DNA from: Sphingomonas sp.
Lineage (GTDB): Bacteria; Pseudomonadota; Alphaproteobacteria; Sphingomonadales; Sphingomonadaceae
NCBI GenBank assembly: GCA_025936675.1
Contig: JAICSX010000007.1
Location: 1-64,000, forward strand
DNA: 64,000 nt
Direction of reading: 5' to 3'
A model generated the notes under the pieces. The model searched no databases. It was not told where the DNA came from and was given only the letters and a program-made list of their open reading frames with translations. Of this stretch, positions 1 to 6,750 are shown piece after piece; position 1 is the stretch's first letter, and every line of letters starts with the position of its first letter. A program made the position numbers and the translations under genes.

Positions 1-1
1 C

Positions 2-496
2 GAGAGCCTGCATTGCGAAGGCATCACCAAGCTGTTCCACGCCTTCACCAAGGAACGCGACTGCCTGACCAAGGCGGTCAAGGAAGAGATCATCGACCAG
101 TGCCAGAAGACGGTGCGGCTGGAGGATGCGTTCATCGATCTCGCGTTCGAGATGGGGCCGGTCAACGGCATGAGCCCGAAGGAGATCAAGAAGTACATCC
201 GCTACCTCGCCGACTGGCGGCTGGGGCAATTGGGCTTCGCGCCCGTCTACATGGTCGACGAGCACCCGCTCCCCTGGCTCGCCCCGCTCCTCAACGGTGT
301 CGAGCACGCCAACTTCTTCGAGACGAGGGCGACCGAATATTCGAAGGCCGCGACGCGGGGGGATTGGAACACGGTCTGGGATAACTTCGACCGCAGGCAG
401 AAGGCGAAGGCGGCGGCGAACGACGCTGCGACCGGCGAGGCCGAGCCGAAGGACGACGGCGATATGTTCAGCGCGGCGGGAGTTGCGGCGGAGTAA
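2..496 (+). CDS. nrdB: Ribonucleoside-diphosphate reductase beta subunit, 3' part
   Basis: C-terminal 164 residues of a class I ribonucleotide reductase small (radical-bearing) subunit, which with NrdA reduces NDPs to dNDPs. The open frame runs in from the window edge and begins with ESLHCEG followed by TKLFHAF, a helix segment of the NrdB ferritin-like fold that carries late iron ligands. It continues through GMSPKEIKKYIRYLADWRL and NPLPWL-like text (EHPLPWLAPLL) and ends in an acidic tail containing DDGDMFSAAG; the extreme C terminus of NrdB docks on NrdA. The GTG at 113 is an internal valine, not a start. Partial only because of the window edge. Its last codons and stop are nearly repeated at the end of the methyltransferase gene at 1711-1728. 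Confidence 0.93.
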   Translation, partial: ESLHCEGITKLFHAFTKERDCLTKAVKEEIIDQCQKTVRLEDAFIDLAFEMGPVNGMSPKEIKKYIRYLADWRLGQLGFAPVYMVDEHPLPWLAPLLNGVEHANFFETRATEYSKAATRGDWNTVWDNFDRRQKAKAAANDAATGEAEPKDDGDMFSAAGVAAE

Positions 497-517
497 CTAA
501 ACGAGGTTCGGCGTGTT

Positions 518-949
518 ATGGCCGTGTATCGAAACATTCGCTGCGGCCATTGCGGCGAATCAATGAGCAATGGCTATCGGATGACCGGTGGCGGCAATCC
601 GCTTCTCGGTGTGCCCGCTATGCGATGCCAATGGTGTGGCACACTAAACAGAACAGGTAAGATGCCGTGGTCGGCTATGACGCGCTCGCAACGACGGTGG
701 CTCGTCGTTGGCGCCTGCTTTCGCGCTATCATGACAGGCCTAGTTTTTTCCGTTGGGGTAGGCTTCCTGCTCACATTTGCAATTGGGGAGAGCGCGTTCG
801 ATCGGCCCGGTCTGTCATGGTTGGTATCTCTTGCCGGTGGTGAAGGCTTAAGCTTCCTCTATTCGTGGCGGCTTTATCGTCGTGCGATTCCTCGCATCGA
901 AGAAGCGACTGCCGCAAAGGACTGGGACTCGGGACCGCAGGTGGTTTAA
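518..949 (+). CDS. Hypothetical zinc-ribbon membrane protein
   Basis: 143-residue protein of unknown function. The N terminus has two CxxC pairs (Cys9/Cys12 and Cys37/Cys40), a likely zinc ribbon, followed by a hydrophobic helix at about 60-88 and a weaker one at about 98-115, then a charged C-terminal tail. This suggests a cytoplasmic zinc module tethered to the membrane. It starts 21 nt after nrdB on the same strand and precedes the methyltransferase. Base composition looks less G+C-rich than nrdB, so it may belong to the accessory patch rather than to the nrd operon. I do not recognise the family. Confidence 0.7.
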   Translation: MAVYRNIRCGHCGESMSNGYRMTGGGNPLLGVPAMRCQWCGTLNRTGKMPWSAMTRSQRRWLVVGACFRAIMTGLVFSVGVGFLLTFAIGESAFDRPGLSWLVSLAGGEGLSFLYSWRLYRRAIPRIEEATAAKDWDSGPQVV

Positions 950-1054
950 CACTCGCGCGACTTACTGATGTGGAAAGTGACGCGCGCACTCAACCCACAG
1001 AAATGTGATGTTGGCAGGCCGCTCGCTTACCATTTCGGTAATTTCAATCTTGCG

Positions 1055-1075
1055 TATTCCGCAAATTGCGGAATA
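1055..1075. promoter_or_regulatory. Palindromic operator candidate upstream of the methyltransferase
   Basis: TATTCCGCAA and its exact reverse complement TTGCGGAATA flank a single central A, giving a 21-bp palindrome that ends 11 nt before the ATG at 1087. Placement and symmetry fit a dimeric repressor site controlling the methyltransferase. The inner half-sites TCCGCA/TGCGGA also recur in front of the XRE regulator at 47021-47046. No regulator gene lies beside this site, so the protein that binds it is unknown. Confidence 0.55.
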
Positions 1076-1086
1076 AAGATCTCGTT

Positions 1087-1722
1087 ATGTTCTCGGCCGC
1101 AGACGACCTCAGAATCGCCGCTCGCGGCCAGAAATTTGGAACGATTCTGGCCGATCCGCCTTGGCAGTTCCAGAATCGCACGGGAAAGATTGCGCCGGAG
1201 CACAAGCGGCTGAATCGCTACGGTACCATGACACTCGACGAGATTTGCGAGCTTCCGGTGCGGGAAATCGCCGCCGAGCCGTCGCACCTGTATCTCTGGG
1301 TACCGAACGCGCTCCTGCCCGACGGCCTCAAGGTGATGGATGCTTGGGGCTTCAAATATGTCTCGAACATCGTCTGGGAGAAGATCCGAAAGGACGGCGA
1401 GCCAGACGGTCGCGGCGTTGGCTTTTACTTCCGCAACGTAACAGAGCTTCTGCTCTTCGGCACGCGCGGCAAGAATGCACGCACGCTCGCACCAGCGCGC
1501 AGCCAAGTGAACATCATGCGCACCCGCAAGCGCGAGCACAGCCGCAAGCCTGACGAGCAATACAAGCTGATTGAGGAGTGCAGCTGGGGTCCGCGCCTCG
1601 AAATGTTCAGCCGTGGAAAGCGCCGAGGTTGGACTGTTTGGGGCAATCAAGCCGACGAAAGCTACAAGCCCGACTGGCCGACCTACAATTATAACAGCGC
1701 CCTGCCGATCGCGGCGGAGTAG
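1087..1722 (+). CDS. MT-A70 family DNA N6-adenine methyltransferase
   Basis: 211-residue S-adenosylmethionine-dependent methyltransferase, probably the modification half of the adjacent restriction-modification pair. The catalytic motif DPPW is at residues 23-26, followed by the MT-A70 pattern YGTMTLDEI and HLYLWVPN, and NIVWEKIRKDG; the C-terminal part has KPDEQYKLIEECSWGPRLEMFSR, where this family often reads KPxEhYxLIE. I chose the ATG at 1087; an upstream TTG at 1066 lies inside the palindrome and is less likely. The stop codon ends at 1722 and the convergent endonuclease stop begins at 1723, so the two genes abut with no spacer. MT-A70 enzymes also include RNA methyltransferases, but the bacterial DPPW forms beside a nuclease are normally DNA enzymes. 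Confidence 0.88.
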   Translation: MFSAADDLRIAARGQKFGTILADPPWQFQNRTGKIAPEHKRLNRYGTMTLDEICELPVREIAAEPSHLYLWVPNALLPDGLKVMDAWGFKYVSNIVWEKIRKDGEPDGRGVGFYFRNVTELLLFGTRGKNARTLAPARSQVNIMRTRKREHSRKPDEQYKLIEECSWGPRLEMFSRGKRRGWTVWGNQADESYKPDWPTYNYNSALPIAAE

Positions 1723-2463
1723 CTAAACCGAGTACGCAGTACCGTCGTAAGTCGCCAAAGTCGCGCCGATAATCAACATTGGACAAGATCCCATCACGCC
1801 TCGTCGTACACGCATTTCTGCGGTGTCGAATGAAGTGACCGTCGATGTTTTGAAATCGACCGGTTGAACTTGGGCTCTCTGATCAGTGGGAAGGGTCGAG
1901 AGATAGTCCGCCCATAGCTTCCGATTGAGGTCACGAAGCGAAGGTCTGTCCTTTGTGATTATCACTGCAGCCGAAATAATGCCTGCATCGTACCAAGATC
2001 GGTAAGCTGCCAAGTCGCGATCTAAGTTTCCGTCTTTAGCGTTCCACTCGACATCCAATACAATGCGGTTCTTGAAGTTATCTACCAGATATCCCTTTTG
2101 ATAGATCGCGGGCAGCTCTTCGATCTTTTTTCCATCTTTCCCAAAGAGGATACCTTTAGTTTCCAAGTCGAGTCGTGCCTCGCGCCAGCCACGAGCAGAA
2201 AAAGCGTTGTCAATTGCTTCGGCGATAACGCCACGACTTCCGCCTGGTGTCAGAAGCGAGACCGCATTGAGCGAAAACGAGCTTAGTACCTCAACGATAT
2301 CGTTCCACTCGTTGGGACAGACTGCCTGAATGACGGCTGCAGCGGAATTTGATTCCAAAAACAGCCAACGTTCCCGCACCTTCGCGGGCAGCACATGAGG
2401 CAAATCGTACGAATACGTCTCAAACATGACGAAGGAGTGCAGCAAAATCTTGCGCAGATCCAT
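1723..2463 (-). CDS. BglII/BstYI-type restriction endonuclease
   Basis: 246-residue protein resembling BglII/BstYI-family type II endonucleases, PD-(D/E)XK-fold enzymes that cut GATC-centred sites. The probable active site lies at Asp128-x8-Asp137-x-Glu139, inside VLDVEWNAKDGNLDRDL. Spacing matches the Asp84/Glu93/Gln95 triad of BglII as I know it, with Asp in place of Glu. The following RDLAAYRSWYDAGIISAAVIITK resembles the helix-strand after the active site in this family. It converges head-on with the MT-A70 methyltransferase, the usual sign of an R-M system. The gene is clearly more A/T-rich than its neighbours and uses more A/T-ending codons, consistent with transfer. The recognition sequence cannot be read from the sequence. 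Confidence 0.8.
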   Translation of the reverse strand: MDLRKILLHSFVMFETYSYDLPHVLPAKVRERWLFLESNSAAAVIQAVCPNEWNDIVEVLSSFSLNAVSLLTPGGSRGVIAEAIDNAFSARGWREARLDLETKGILFGKDGKKIEELPAIYQKGYLVDNFKNRIVLDVEWNAKDGNLDRDLAAYRSWYDAGIISAAVIITKDRPSLRDLNRKLWADYLSTLPTDQRAQVQPVDFKTSTVTSFDTAEMRVRRGVMGSCPMLIIGATLATYDGTAYSV

Positions 2464-2491
2464 TCTGGACGGCCACGCGGAAATGCGCTGC

Positions 2492-2514
2492 CGTCACGGA
2501 GTAAATCCGTGACG
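2492..2514. repeat. Perfect inverted repeat upstream of the endonuclease gene
   Basis: CGTCACGGA and its exact reverse complement TCCGTGACG flank the 5-nt spacer GTAAA. It lies 29 bp upstream of the endonuclease ATG (minus strand), so it could be an operator for that gene or a stem-loop belonging to the remnant sequence beyond it. No T-run follows on either strand, so a terminator role is unlikely. Confidence 0.5.
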
Positions 2515-2618
2515 TCGAACGGGCTCGGCTCCGCCGACCCGCCGGCCGAGCTTCCGCATCTCTATGCGCTGGCTCCCGATTGCGAACGCAATCGCTCGCC
2601 TGCGCTCGGTGCTTCAGC

Positions 2619-2675
2619 CTAGCACCACCCCTGCTTCATCCCGCCGTCGTAGCTCCGCGCCAGGCCATTGACGTC
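2619..2675 (-). pseudogene. Detached 3' end of a thermonuclease gene
   Basis: Nineteen codons on the minus strand read DVNGLARSYDGGMKQGWC followed by a stop. The intact thermonuclease gene at 5041-5703 ends in GLARSYDGGKKQSWC, so 13 of the last 15 residues agree. Nothing upstream of this stretch continues a nuclease reading frame; instead it runs into the leader of the gene at 2722. I read it as the leftover tail of a second nuclease gene cut away by a rearrangement. Confidence 0.65.
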
Positions 2676-2704
2676 CCCGCTCCCGCCCCTAGCCTCCCGC
2701 CACG

Positions 2705-2765
2705 GGGAAGGGGGCTTTTCCATGCATGTCCATCTGCCCAAGCCGCTGCACGGCTGGCGCGCGCT
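2705..2765 (+). repeat. 61-bp direct repeat, copy 1
   Basis: This stretch covers the ribosome binding site (GGGAAGGGGG), the start codon and the first codons of the gene at 2722. It is identical base for base to 3709-3769, and the similarity extends weakly further upstream (CCCTAGCCTC in both copies). Confidence 0.9.
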
Positions 2766-3459
2766 TGTCGGCGAAGTCGGGATCATCGTCGTCGGCGTTC
2801 TGATCGCGCTCGGCGCCGAGCAGATCGTCGAGACAATCCACCACAGGTCGGAACTTCGCGAGGCCGAGGACGCGATGGTGAAAGAGCTTCGCGACGACGA
2901 CCTGCCGCAGGCTTTTACCCGGACGGCCATCTACCATTGCTACGCCGGTCAGCTCGACGCGCTCCAGCATGCGGTCGCTTCGGGAGATCGCACAAAAGTG
3001 CTGGCGCTTGCGGCAGCTTACCGACCCATCGATCGCACCTGGGACGAACAGGCGTGGGAAGCGGCTGTCTCGTCGCAGGTCCTCGTTCCCTCCGGATCAA
3101 AGCGCTTGCTCGGCTGGTCGCAGTCTTATGTGATGATTCCATCTCTCGGCCAGACCAACAGGGACGAAGGGTCCGAGTTGGCCGAGCTCGAGGCGAGCCT
3201 CAGCGGCGAAGGCCGGCTTTCCGGAGCGCAACAGGACCGGCTTTATCAGGTGATCTCGAGGTTGCGGCGGGATAACCGCTCGATGACCGGACAGTCGCTC
3301 GTGTTCATCAGGTACCTCGACGCCCAAGGCCTTCGCCTCACGCCCGCGCAGGAGGCGGCGCTCCTCGCCGAGGTACGCAAGACCTACGGAACCTGCGTCG
3401 AGCCCGTGTCTTCGGGCCAGCTCGACATGAAGGCCCAGATCGGAAAGCAGTGGCACTGA
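2722..3459 (+). CDS. Hypothetical single-pass membrane protein
   Basis: 245-residue protein of unknown function. I chose the ATG at 2722 because a strong GGGAAGGGGG sits just upstream; the reading frame itself is open further back. The N terminus MHVHLPKPLHGWRALVGE leads into one hydrophobic helix at about residues 17-35 (IIVVGVLIALGAEQIVE), followed by a mostly helical, charged domain of about 200 residues predicted to be periplasmic or cytoplasmic. I recall very similar N termini on uncharacterised proteins of sphingomonads. Its first 15 codons are duplicated at 3726 in front of unrelated sequence. Confidence 0.75.
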   Translation: MHVHLPKPLHGWRALVGEVGIIVVGVLIALGAEQIVETIHHRSELREAEDAMVKELRDDDLPQAFTRTAIYHCYAGQLDALQHAVASGDRTKVLALAAAYRPIDRTWDEQAWEAAVSSQVLVPSGSKRLLGWSQSYVMIPSLGQTNRDEGSELAELEASLSGEGRLSGAQQDRLYQVISRLRRDNRSMTGQSLVFIRYLDAQGLRLTPAQEAALLAEVRKTYGTCVEPVSSGQLDMKAQIGKQWH

Positions 3460-3708
3460 TGGCTTGTCCGTCCTCAACTTGATCGGGCCGACCAGGCCCG
3501 CCCTCTCTCTTCCCTTCTGCCCGGCGGCTGAAAGAGCTTTCCTACAGGCCCCCACTTGTTCCATGTCCGCGACGCGATGCTGGGAAGCGGCTGCGCGGGG
3601 TTCGAAATCCTACGAAGGTGACGAAGTGGAGGAAGTGGAAGGAGCCCCGTTTTCACCCGGTCGGCTTCCACTTTGATTTCCGAACCATTCGCCCTAGCCT
3701 CTCACCTC

Positions 3709-3769
3709 GGGAAGGGGGCTTTTCCATGCATGTCCATCTGCCCAAGCCGCTGCACGGCTGGCGCGCGCT
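3709..3769 (+). repeat. 61-bp direct repeat, copy 2
   Basis: Identical to 2705-2765, offset by 1004 bp. After base 3769 the two copies diverge at once apart from a shared GTC. Confidence 0.9.
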
Positions 3770-3956
3770 GGTCAGCCGCTGCTGGGGACGTGAGGAGATA
3801 TGCGCCCGAGCGGCTCGAGGCCCGACCGGAAGCGGCCTTGTGCATCGCCTGCGCCCGCGCACAGGGGGTAGCCGTCGCATAAGCCGCGCTTATCGCCTTC
3901 GCGCCGCCATTGATTGGCCGAGTCGCTTCTCTATCATGTAGGACGTGTAACGATGC
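3726..3956 (+). pseudogene. Truncated start of the 2722 gene fused to unrelated sequence
   Basis: From the ATG at 3726 the frame reads MHVHLPKPLHGWRALV exactly as in the gene at 2722, then changes to an Arg/Ala-rich string with no membrane helix. Ribosome binding site and start are intact, so a junk peptide could be made, but nothing beyond residue 16 looks like protein-coding sequence. The end given is approximate. Confidence 0.5.
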
Positions 3957-4093
3957 CGCTTCCGTGTCGGGGCGGCCAGTTGGACGCCGCGGCCATCTCG
4001 CGCGTCCAGGCGCACCGTCCTGTTGACGCCGCATTGCTCATTGCCCCGAGCGCGTCGCGGCCGACCAGCTCCAACTGGAAAGGTATAAATCCA

Positions 4094-4489
4094 ATGTCAT
4101 CCAAGAACCCGCTTCTCTCGGCAGCGCTGATCGTCTTCGGCGCGGCCTTCCTGCTCATCTATCCGCTGTCGATCCTATGGGCGTCGGGCTGGGCCTGGCA
4201 CTCGGGCGGCCCGATGGCGAACGACTATTTCCTGATGATCGTCGCCGTCTATTTCACGCTCGGCGTGTTCATGATCCGCTCGGCGAAGGACCCGGCGGCG
4301 AACGCCTCGCTGATCTGGTTTGTGGTCTGGTCCAGCCTCGCCCATGCTGCCGTGATGGCGTGGGAGTCGTTCCGGACGCCGAACATGATGGGCCACTTAG
4401 TCGGCGACGTTCCGGCGCTGCTGATCATCGCCGCCGTGCTTGGCGCCCTGATGACCAAGGTCAGCTCCGCAAGGCCGCTCGCCGTCTGA
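4094..4489 (+). CDS. Small four-helix membrane protein
   Basis: 131-residue integral membrane protein with four hydrophobic segments at about 6-28, 42-60, 72-92 and 103-122, separated by short charged loops such as IRSAKDPAANAS. The ATG at 4094 is chosen because the frame upstream of it codes for unlikely low-hydrophobicity sequence. It resembles uncharacterised small inner-membrane proteins of the DUF6632 kind, but I am not certain of that assignment. No clear operon partner; the next gene is convergent. Confidence 0.7.
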   Translation: MSSKNPLLSAALIVFGAAFLLIYPLSILWASGWAWHSGGPMANDYFLMIVAVYFTLGVFMIRSAKDPAANASLIWFVVWSSLAHAAVMAWESFRTPNMMGHLVGDVPALLIIAAVLGALMTKVSSARPLAV

Positions 4490-4558
4490 CGGTCGGGCAG
4501 GGCAGCTGGGTTGAGATCGGCCGGAGTCCGTTGCCCATTATCCGGCCGATCCCATTCG

Positions 4559-4942
4559 TTATGGCTGCCCCTGCCCCCCGTGCGCCCGTTCCATCGCGTC
4601 GCGCATCTGCCACCTGGCGCTCACCCACGCTTCGTCATGGCACGGCTTCTCCATCGGTCCCTTGTACGACGGCAGCGGCGCGGGAATGGTGCACATGTCG
4701 TCGACCGCCTTGCTCACGCGCACCTCCATCTCCTTTTGCCCATTCGCAGAGGTGAGATCGAGATCGCCGATGAACACCGTTCGCACCAGCAGGTCGGGCG
4801 AGGGCGGAAGCTTGCGCATGATCACGATCGGTGCCTGCGCCGCGGCGGGTGCAGGTGCCGGCGCGGGCTGCGCCGCGGTCGGCGCCGGCATGGAGACGAC
4901 GATGAACATCGCCATCGATGCGAGCTGGAGCTTCGAGGTCAT
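4559..4942 (-). CDS. UrcA family secreted protein
   Basis: 127-residue exported protein. Starting at the ATG at 4942 gives an N terminus MTSKLQLASMAMFIVV, a signal peptide ending near AAQPAP, then an Ala/Pro linker. The mature part has the UrcA pattern: a strand and DLDLTSANGQKEMEVRVSKAV, a Cys in DDMC, a second Cys in EKPCHDEA, then WVSARWQMRDAMERA. The two cysteines probably form a disulphide. UrcA proteins are small periplasmic proteins of unknown function, common in sphingomonads. An upstream in-frame start would destroy the signal peptide, so it was not used. Confidence 0.8.
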   Translation of the reverse strand: MTSKLQLASMAMFIVVSMPAPTAAQPAPAPAPAAAQAPIVIMRKLPPSPDLLVRTVFIGDLDLTSANGQKEMEVRVSKAVDDMCTIPAPLPSYKGPMEKPCHDEAWVSARWQMRDAMERAHGGQGQP

Positions 4943-5040
4943 GGCGGCTTCTCCCTGTTTGGGCCAGAAGCCTGAATGGAGGAGACAGGCTCCTCCAAAC
5001 ATACGTTAATGTCCCTAGCCGCGGCCTTTGACCCGCGACG

Positions 5041-5703
5041 TCAACACCACGATTGTTTCTTCCCGCCGTCGTAGCTCCGTGCCAGTCCCGCCGAGATCAT
5101 CGAGTCCGCCACATCCACGCCATTGACGAACACCTTCCGAAGGTCGCGGCCGTACTGGTCATGGCCCGAGCCGCTCATCGTGATCGTTCCGCTCCTCAGC
5201 AGCGCGCGTAGCTTGTCCGTCGCAGCATTGCCGAGCTGTGCCTCCTGCGCGCAGCGCGACGGGTGCGTCTCCGGCGCGTCCATGCCGATGATCCGGATGC
5301 GCCGCCCGCGGAGGCTGAACGTGTCGCCGTCGATGACATAGATCGTGCCGGTGATTGTGCCGTCATCGCGAGCGTAAGCGACGCGATCCAGCCTGGATTG
5401 CCGCGCCCCTTCGGGGCTCGCAATGACAGCATTGTCCAGTTCTCGCGCCCTTTTCTCCCACGCAACATCCTCGGCATCGGGCGTTCGCGTCGGCACCGCC
5501 TGAACGGCATTCCACTCGATGGGCGAGGAAGGAGGCCCGCTTTCCACCGGCCGCAAATTCCACCATTGCCAGCCGATCCCACTGGCAATTGCCGCAAGCA
5601 TGACCGCGACGATGGCCACCGCCTGGACGGCGCGGGGCTTGTGCCGACGGCGATACGCCGCCGGATTTGTCCAAACGACTTCGGGTTTCCAATGGCTGCT
5701 CAC
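5041..5703 (-). CDS. Membrane-anchored thermonuclease (SNase-like) carrying an in-frame repeat
   Basis: 220-residue protein: basic N terminus, one membrane helix at about 28-45, a Pro-rich linker, then a staphylococcal-nuclease domain at about 117-210. Key residues of the family are present: Asp125/Asp127 in VIDGDTF, Arg137 and Glu145 in the RIRIIGMDAPET segment, and Arg186 in DQYGR. It should cut DNA or RNA with calcium outside the cytoplasmic membrane. Residues 93-114 are encoded by a 66-bp palindromic intergenic-type repeat (5362-5427) that sits in frame between anchor and nuclease domain, so the gene stays open. The last 15 codons resemble the detached fragment at 2619-2675. Confidence 0.88.
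   Translation of the reverse strand: MSSHWKPEVVWTNPAAYRRRHKPRAVQAVAIVAVMLAAIASGIGWQWWNLRPVESGPPSSPIEWNAVQAVPTRTPDAEDVAWEKRARELDNAVIASPEGARQSRLDRVAYARDDGTITGTIYVIDGDTFSLRGRRIRIIGMDAPETHPSRCAQEAQLGNAATDKLRALLRSGTITMSGSGHDQYGRDLRKVFVNGVDVADSMISAGLARSYDGGKKQSWC
5362..5427. repeat. 66-bp dispersed palindromic repeat inserted inside a gene
   Basis: On the plus strand the element begins GTCATCGCGAGCGTAAGCGA and ends GGGGCTCGCAATGAC: the ends GTCAT and ATGAC are inverted and an internal GATCCAGCCTGGATTG-type palindrome and a CCCCTTCGGGG hairpin lie between them. This is the layout of the well-known bacterial repeat often seen as GTCATTGCGAGC...GGCAATCC...GCAATGAC. Length is a multiple of three and it is read through as 22 codons of the thermonuclease on the minus strand. 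Confidence 0.85.
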
Positions 5704-5749
5704 ACGCGCAAGCCTACGCGCCGGCGCTTACCTTCGCGTTAGCGCGCAA

Positions 5750-6577
5750 TCAGGCCGGTTGCGGGACCGCCTTGACCGCCACGGCCGCGCTTTTGCCGGC
5801 ATTCCATCCGGCCCAGCTCGTCAGCGTTCCGATAGCGAGGCCGATGAGCCAGATCGCGGCGCCCGGCGTATGGCCGATGAAGGCGTCCAGCCGCTTCAGC
5901 GCCGGGAAGTCGCTCGCCAGCACCAAGGCCAGCACCTCGACGATGATCAGTACGCCGGTGACGAGGAAGGGCTTCGCCCGCTCGCGCACGCGCCACCAGA
6001 TGAAGGCGATGATTGCGAGCTCGATCACGCACGACCAGACGATCGTCTGCATGATGTGCGGGAAGTCGGCCGGGCCCTTCACTCCGAAGGCGGGAATGTA
6101 GAGGCCCATGATGCGGCTGAACGGCGATTCGAACAGGATCAGCGGCGTCGACAGCATGTAGCCGGCGTGGACCCACACCTTCCTCCGGTATTTGAGCGCC
6201 CGGTAATAGACGGTCACATAGGCCGCGATCGCGACCATCGTCCCGATCATGAAGCCGGGCCCGTAGAGCAGGTTGACGGGATCGTTCGCGACGAAATCCT
6301 GGCCCTGGCGGCTGATGATCGCCGCGAGGCCGCCGGTCAGGAACGGGAACAGGAACAGGCTCGCCTTGCCGACAGCGCGGTGGAACTGAAGCTGGTTCTT
6401 GTGCTGCGCGGTCCAGCTTTGCGCGGTGACCATCAGCACCCAGCAGCTTGCAGCGATTCCGTGGGCGTGGAACTGCCAGGGCACCGCCGGTGCAACCGCA
6501 AAATAGCTCGGCCAGAAGCCGATGATGATCGTGACGATGACGCCCAGCATGTAATAAGGCGCGTGGCGATAGGGCAT
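5750..6577 (-). CDS. Seven-helix membrane protein, uncharacterised
   Basis: 275-residue integral membrane protein with about seven hydrophobic segments (near 8-30, 40-55, 70-90, 108-128, 140-158, 180-205, 210-232, the last followed by a weaker segment near 245-262). Conserved-looking histidines sit at the edges of helices: FHAHGIAAS, HKNQLQFHRAVGK and VWVHAGYM. This pattern resembles DUF2306-type membrane proteins and could bind a metal or haem, but that is inference. It is divergent from the DUF2306-like gene at 6751 across about 170 bp, so the two may share a control region. Confidence 0.75.
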   Translation of the reverse strand: MPYRHAPYYMLGVIVTIIIGFWPSYFAVAPAVPWQFHAHGIAASCWVLMVTAQSWTAQHKNQLQFHRAVGKASLFLFPFLTGGLAAIISRQGQDFVANDPVNLLYGPGFMIGTMVAIAAYVTVYYRALKYRRKVWVHAGYMLSTPLILFESPFSRIMGLYIPAFGVKGPADFPHIMQTIVWSCVIELAIIAFIWWRVRERAKPFLVTGVLIIVEVLALVLASDFPALKRLDAFIGHTPGAAIWLIGLAIGTLTSWAGWNAGKSAAVAVKAVPQPA

Positions 6578-6750
6578 GATGTGCTCCCCCCGACTTCCCC
6601 CGCGAGCAGCGATAGCATCATGAAGGGACGCTGTCGCATTAAAGTCGAGTAGCCGACGCTGAAGCCTATTCGCGACAGCATCGACGATGCATGCTACGCC
6701 GCTTCCCGACGGATGCGTTCATTTCCGCCGCTTCGGGGGGAGCAGCATCC

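Larger units (their letters stand above)
3460..4093. other. 634-bp region without an intact gene
   Basis: Between the membrane protein at 2722 and the gene at 4094 I see no convincing coding frame. The region holds a purine-rich stretch at about 3612-3648 (repeated GAAG/GGAAG units), the second copy of the 61-bp repeat at 3709-3769, and G+C-rich sequence beyond it. The stretch at 3480-3650 resembles intergenic filler that I recall from other sphingomonads, but I cannot confirm that it is a dispersed repeat. Confidence 0.6.

Noticed and set aside
1027..1650. 207-residue minus-strand frame over the methyltransferase
   Set aside because: Antisense to a well-matched MT-A70 domain; the translated text has no domain pattern.
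3595..3614. tRNA T-loop-like sequence GGTTCGAAATCC
   Set aside because: No matching acceptor, D or anticodon stems on either side and no CCA end; it looks like chance or part of intergenic sequence.
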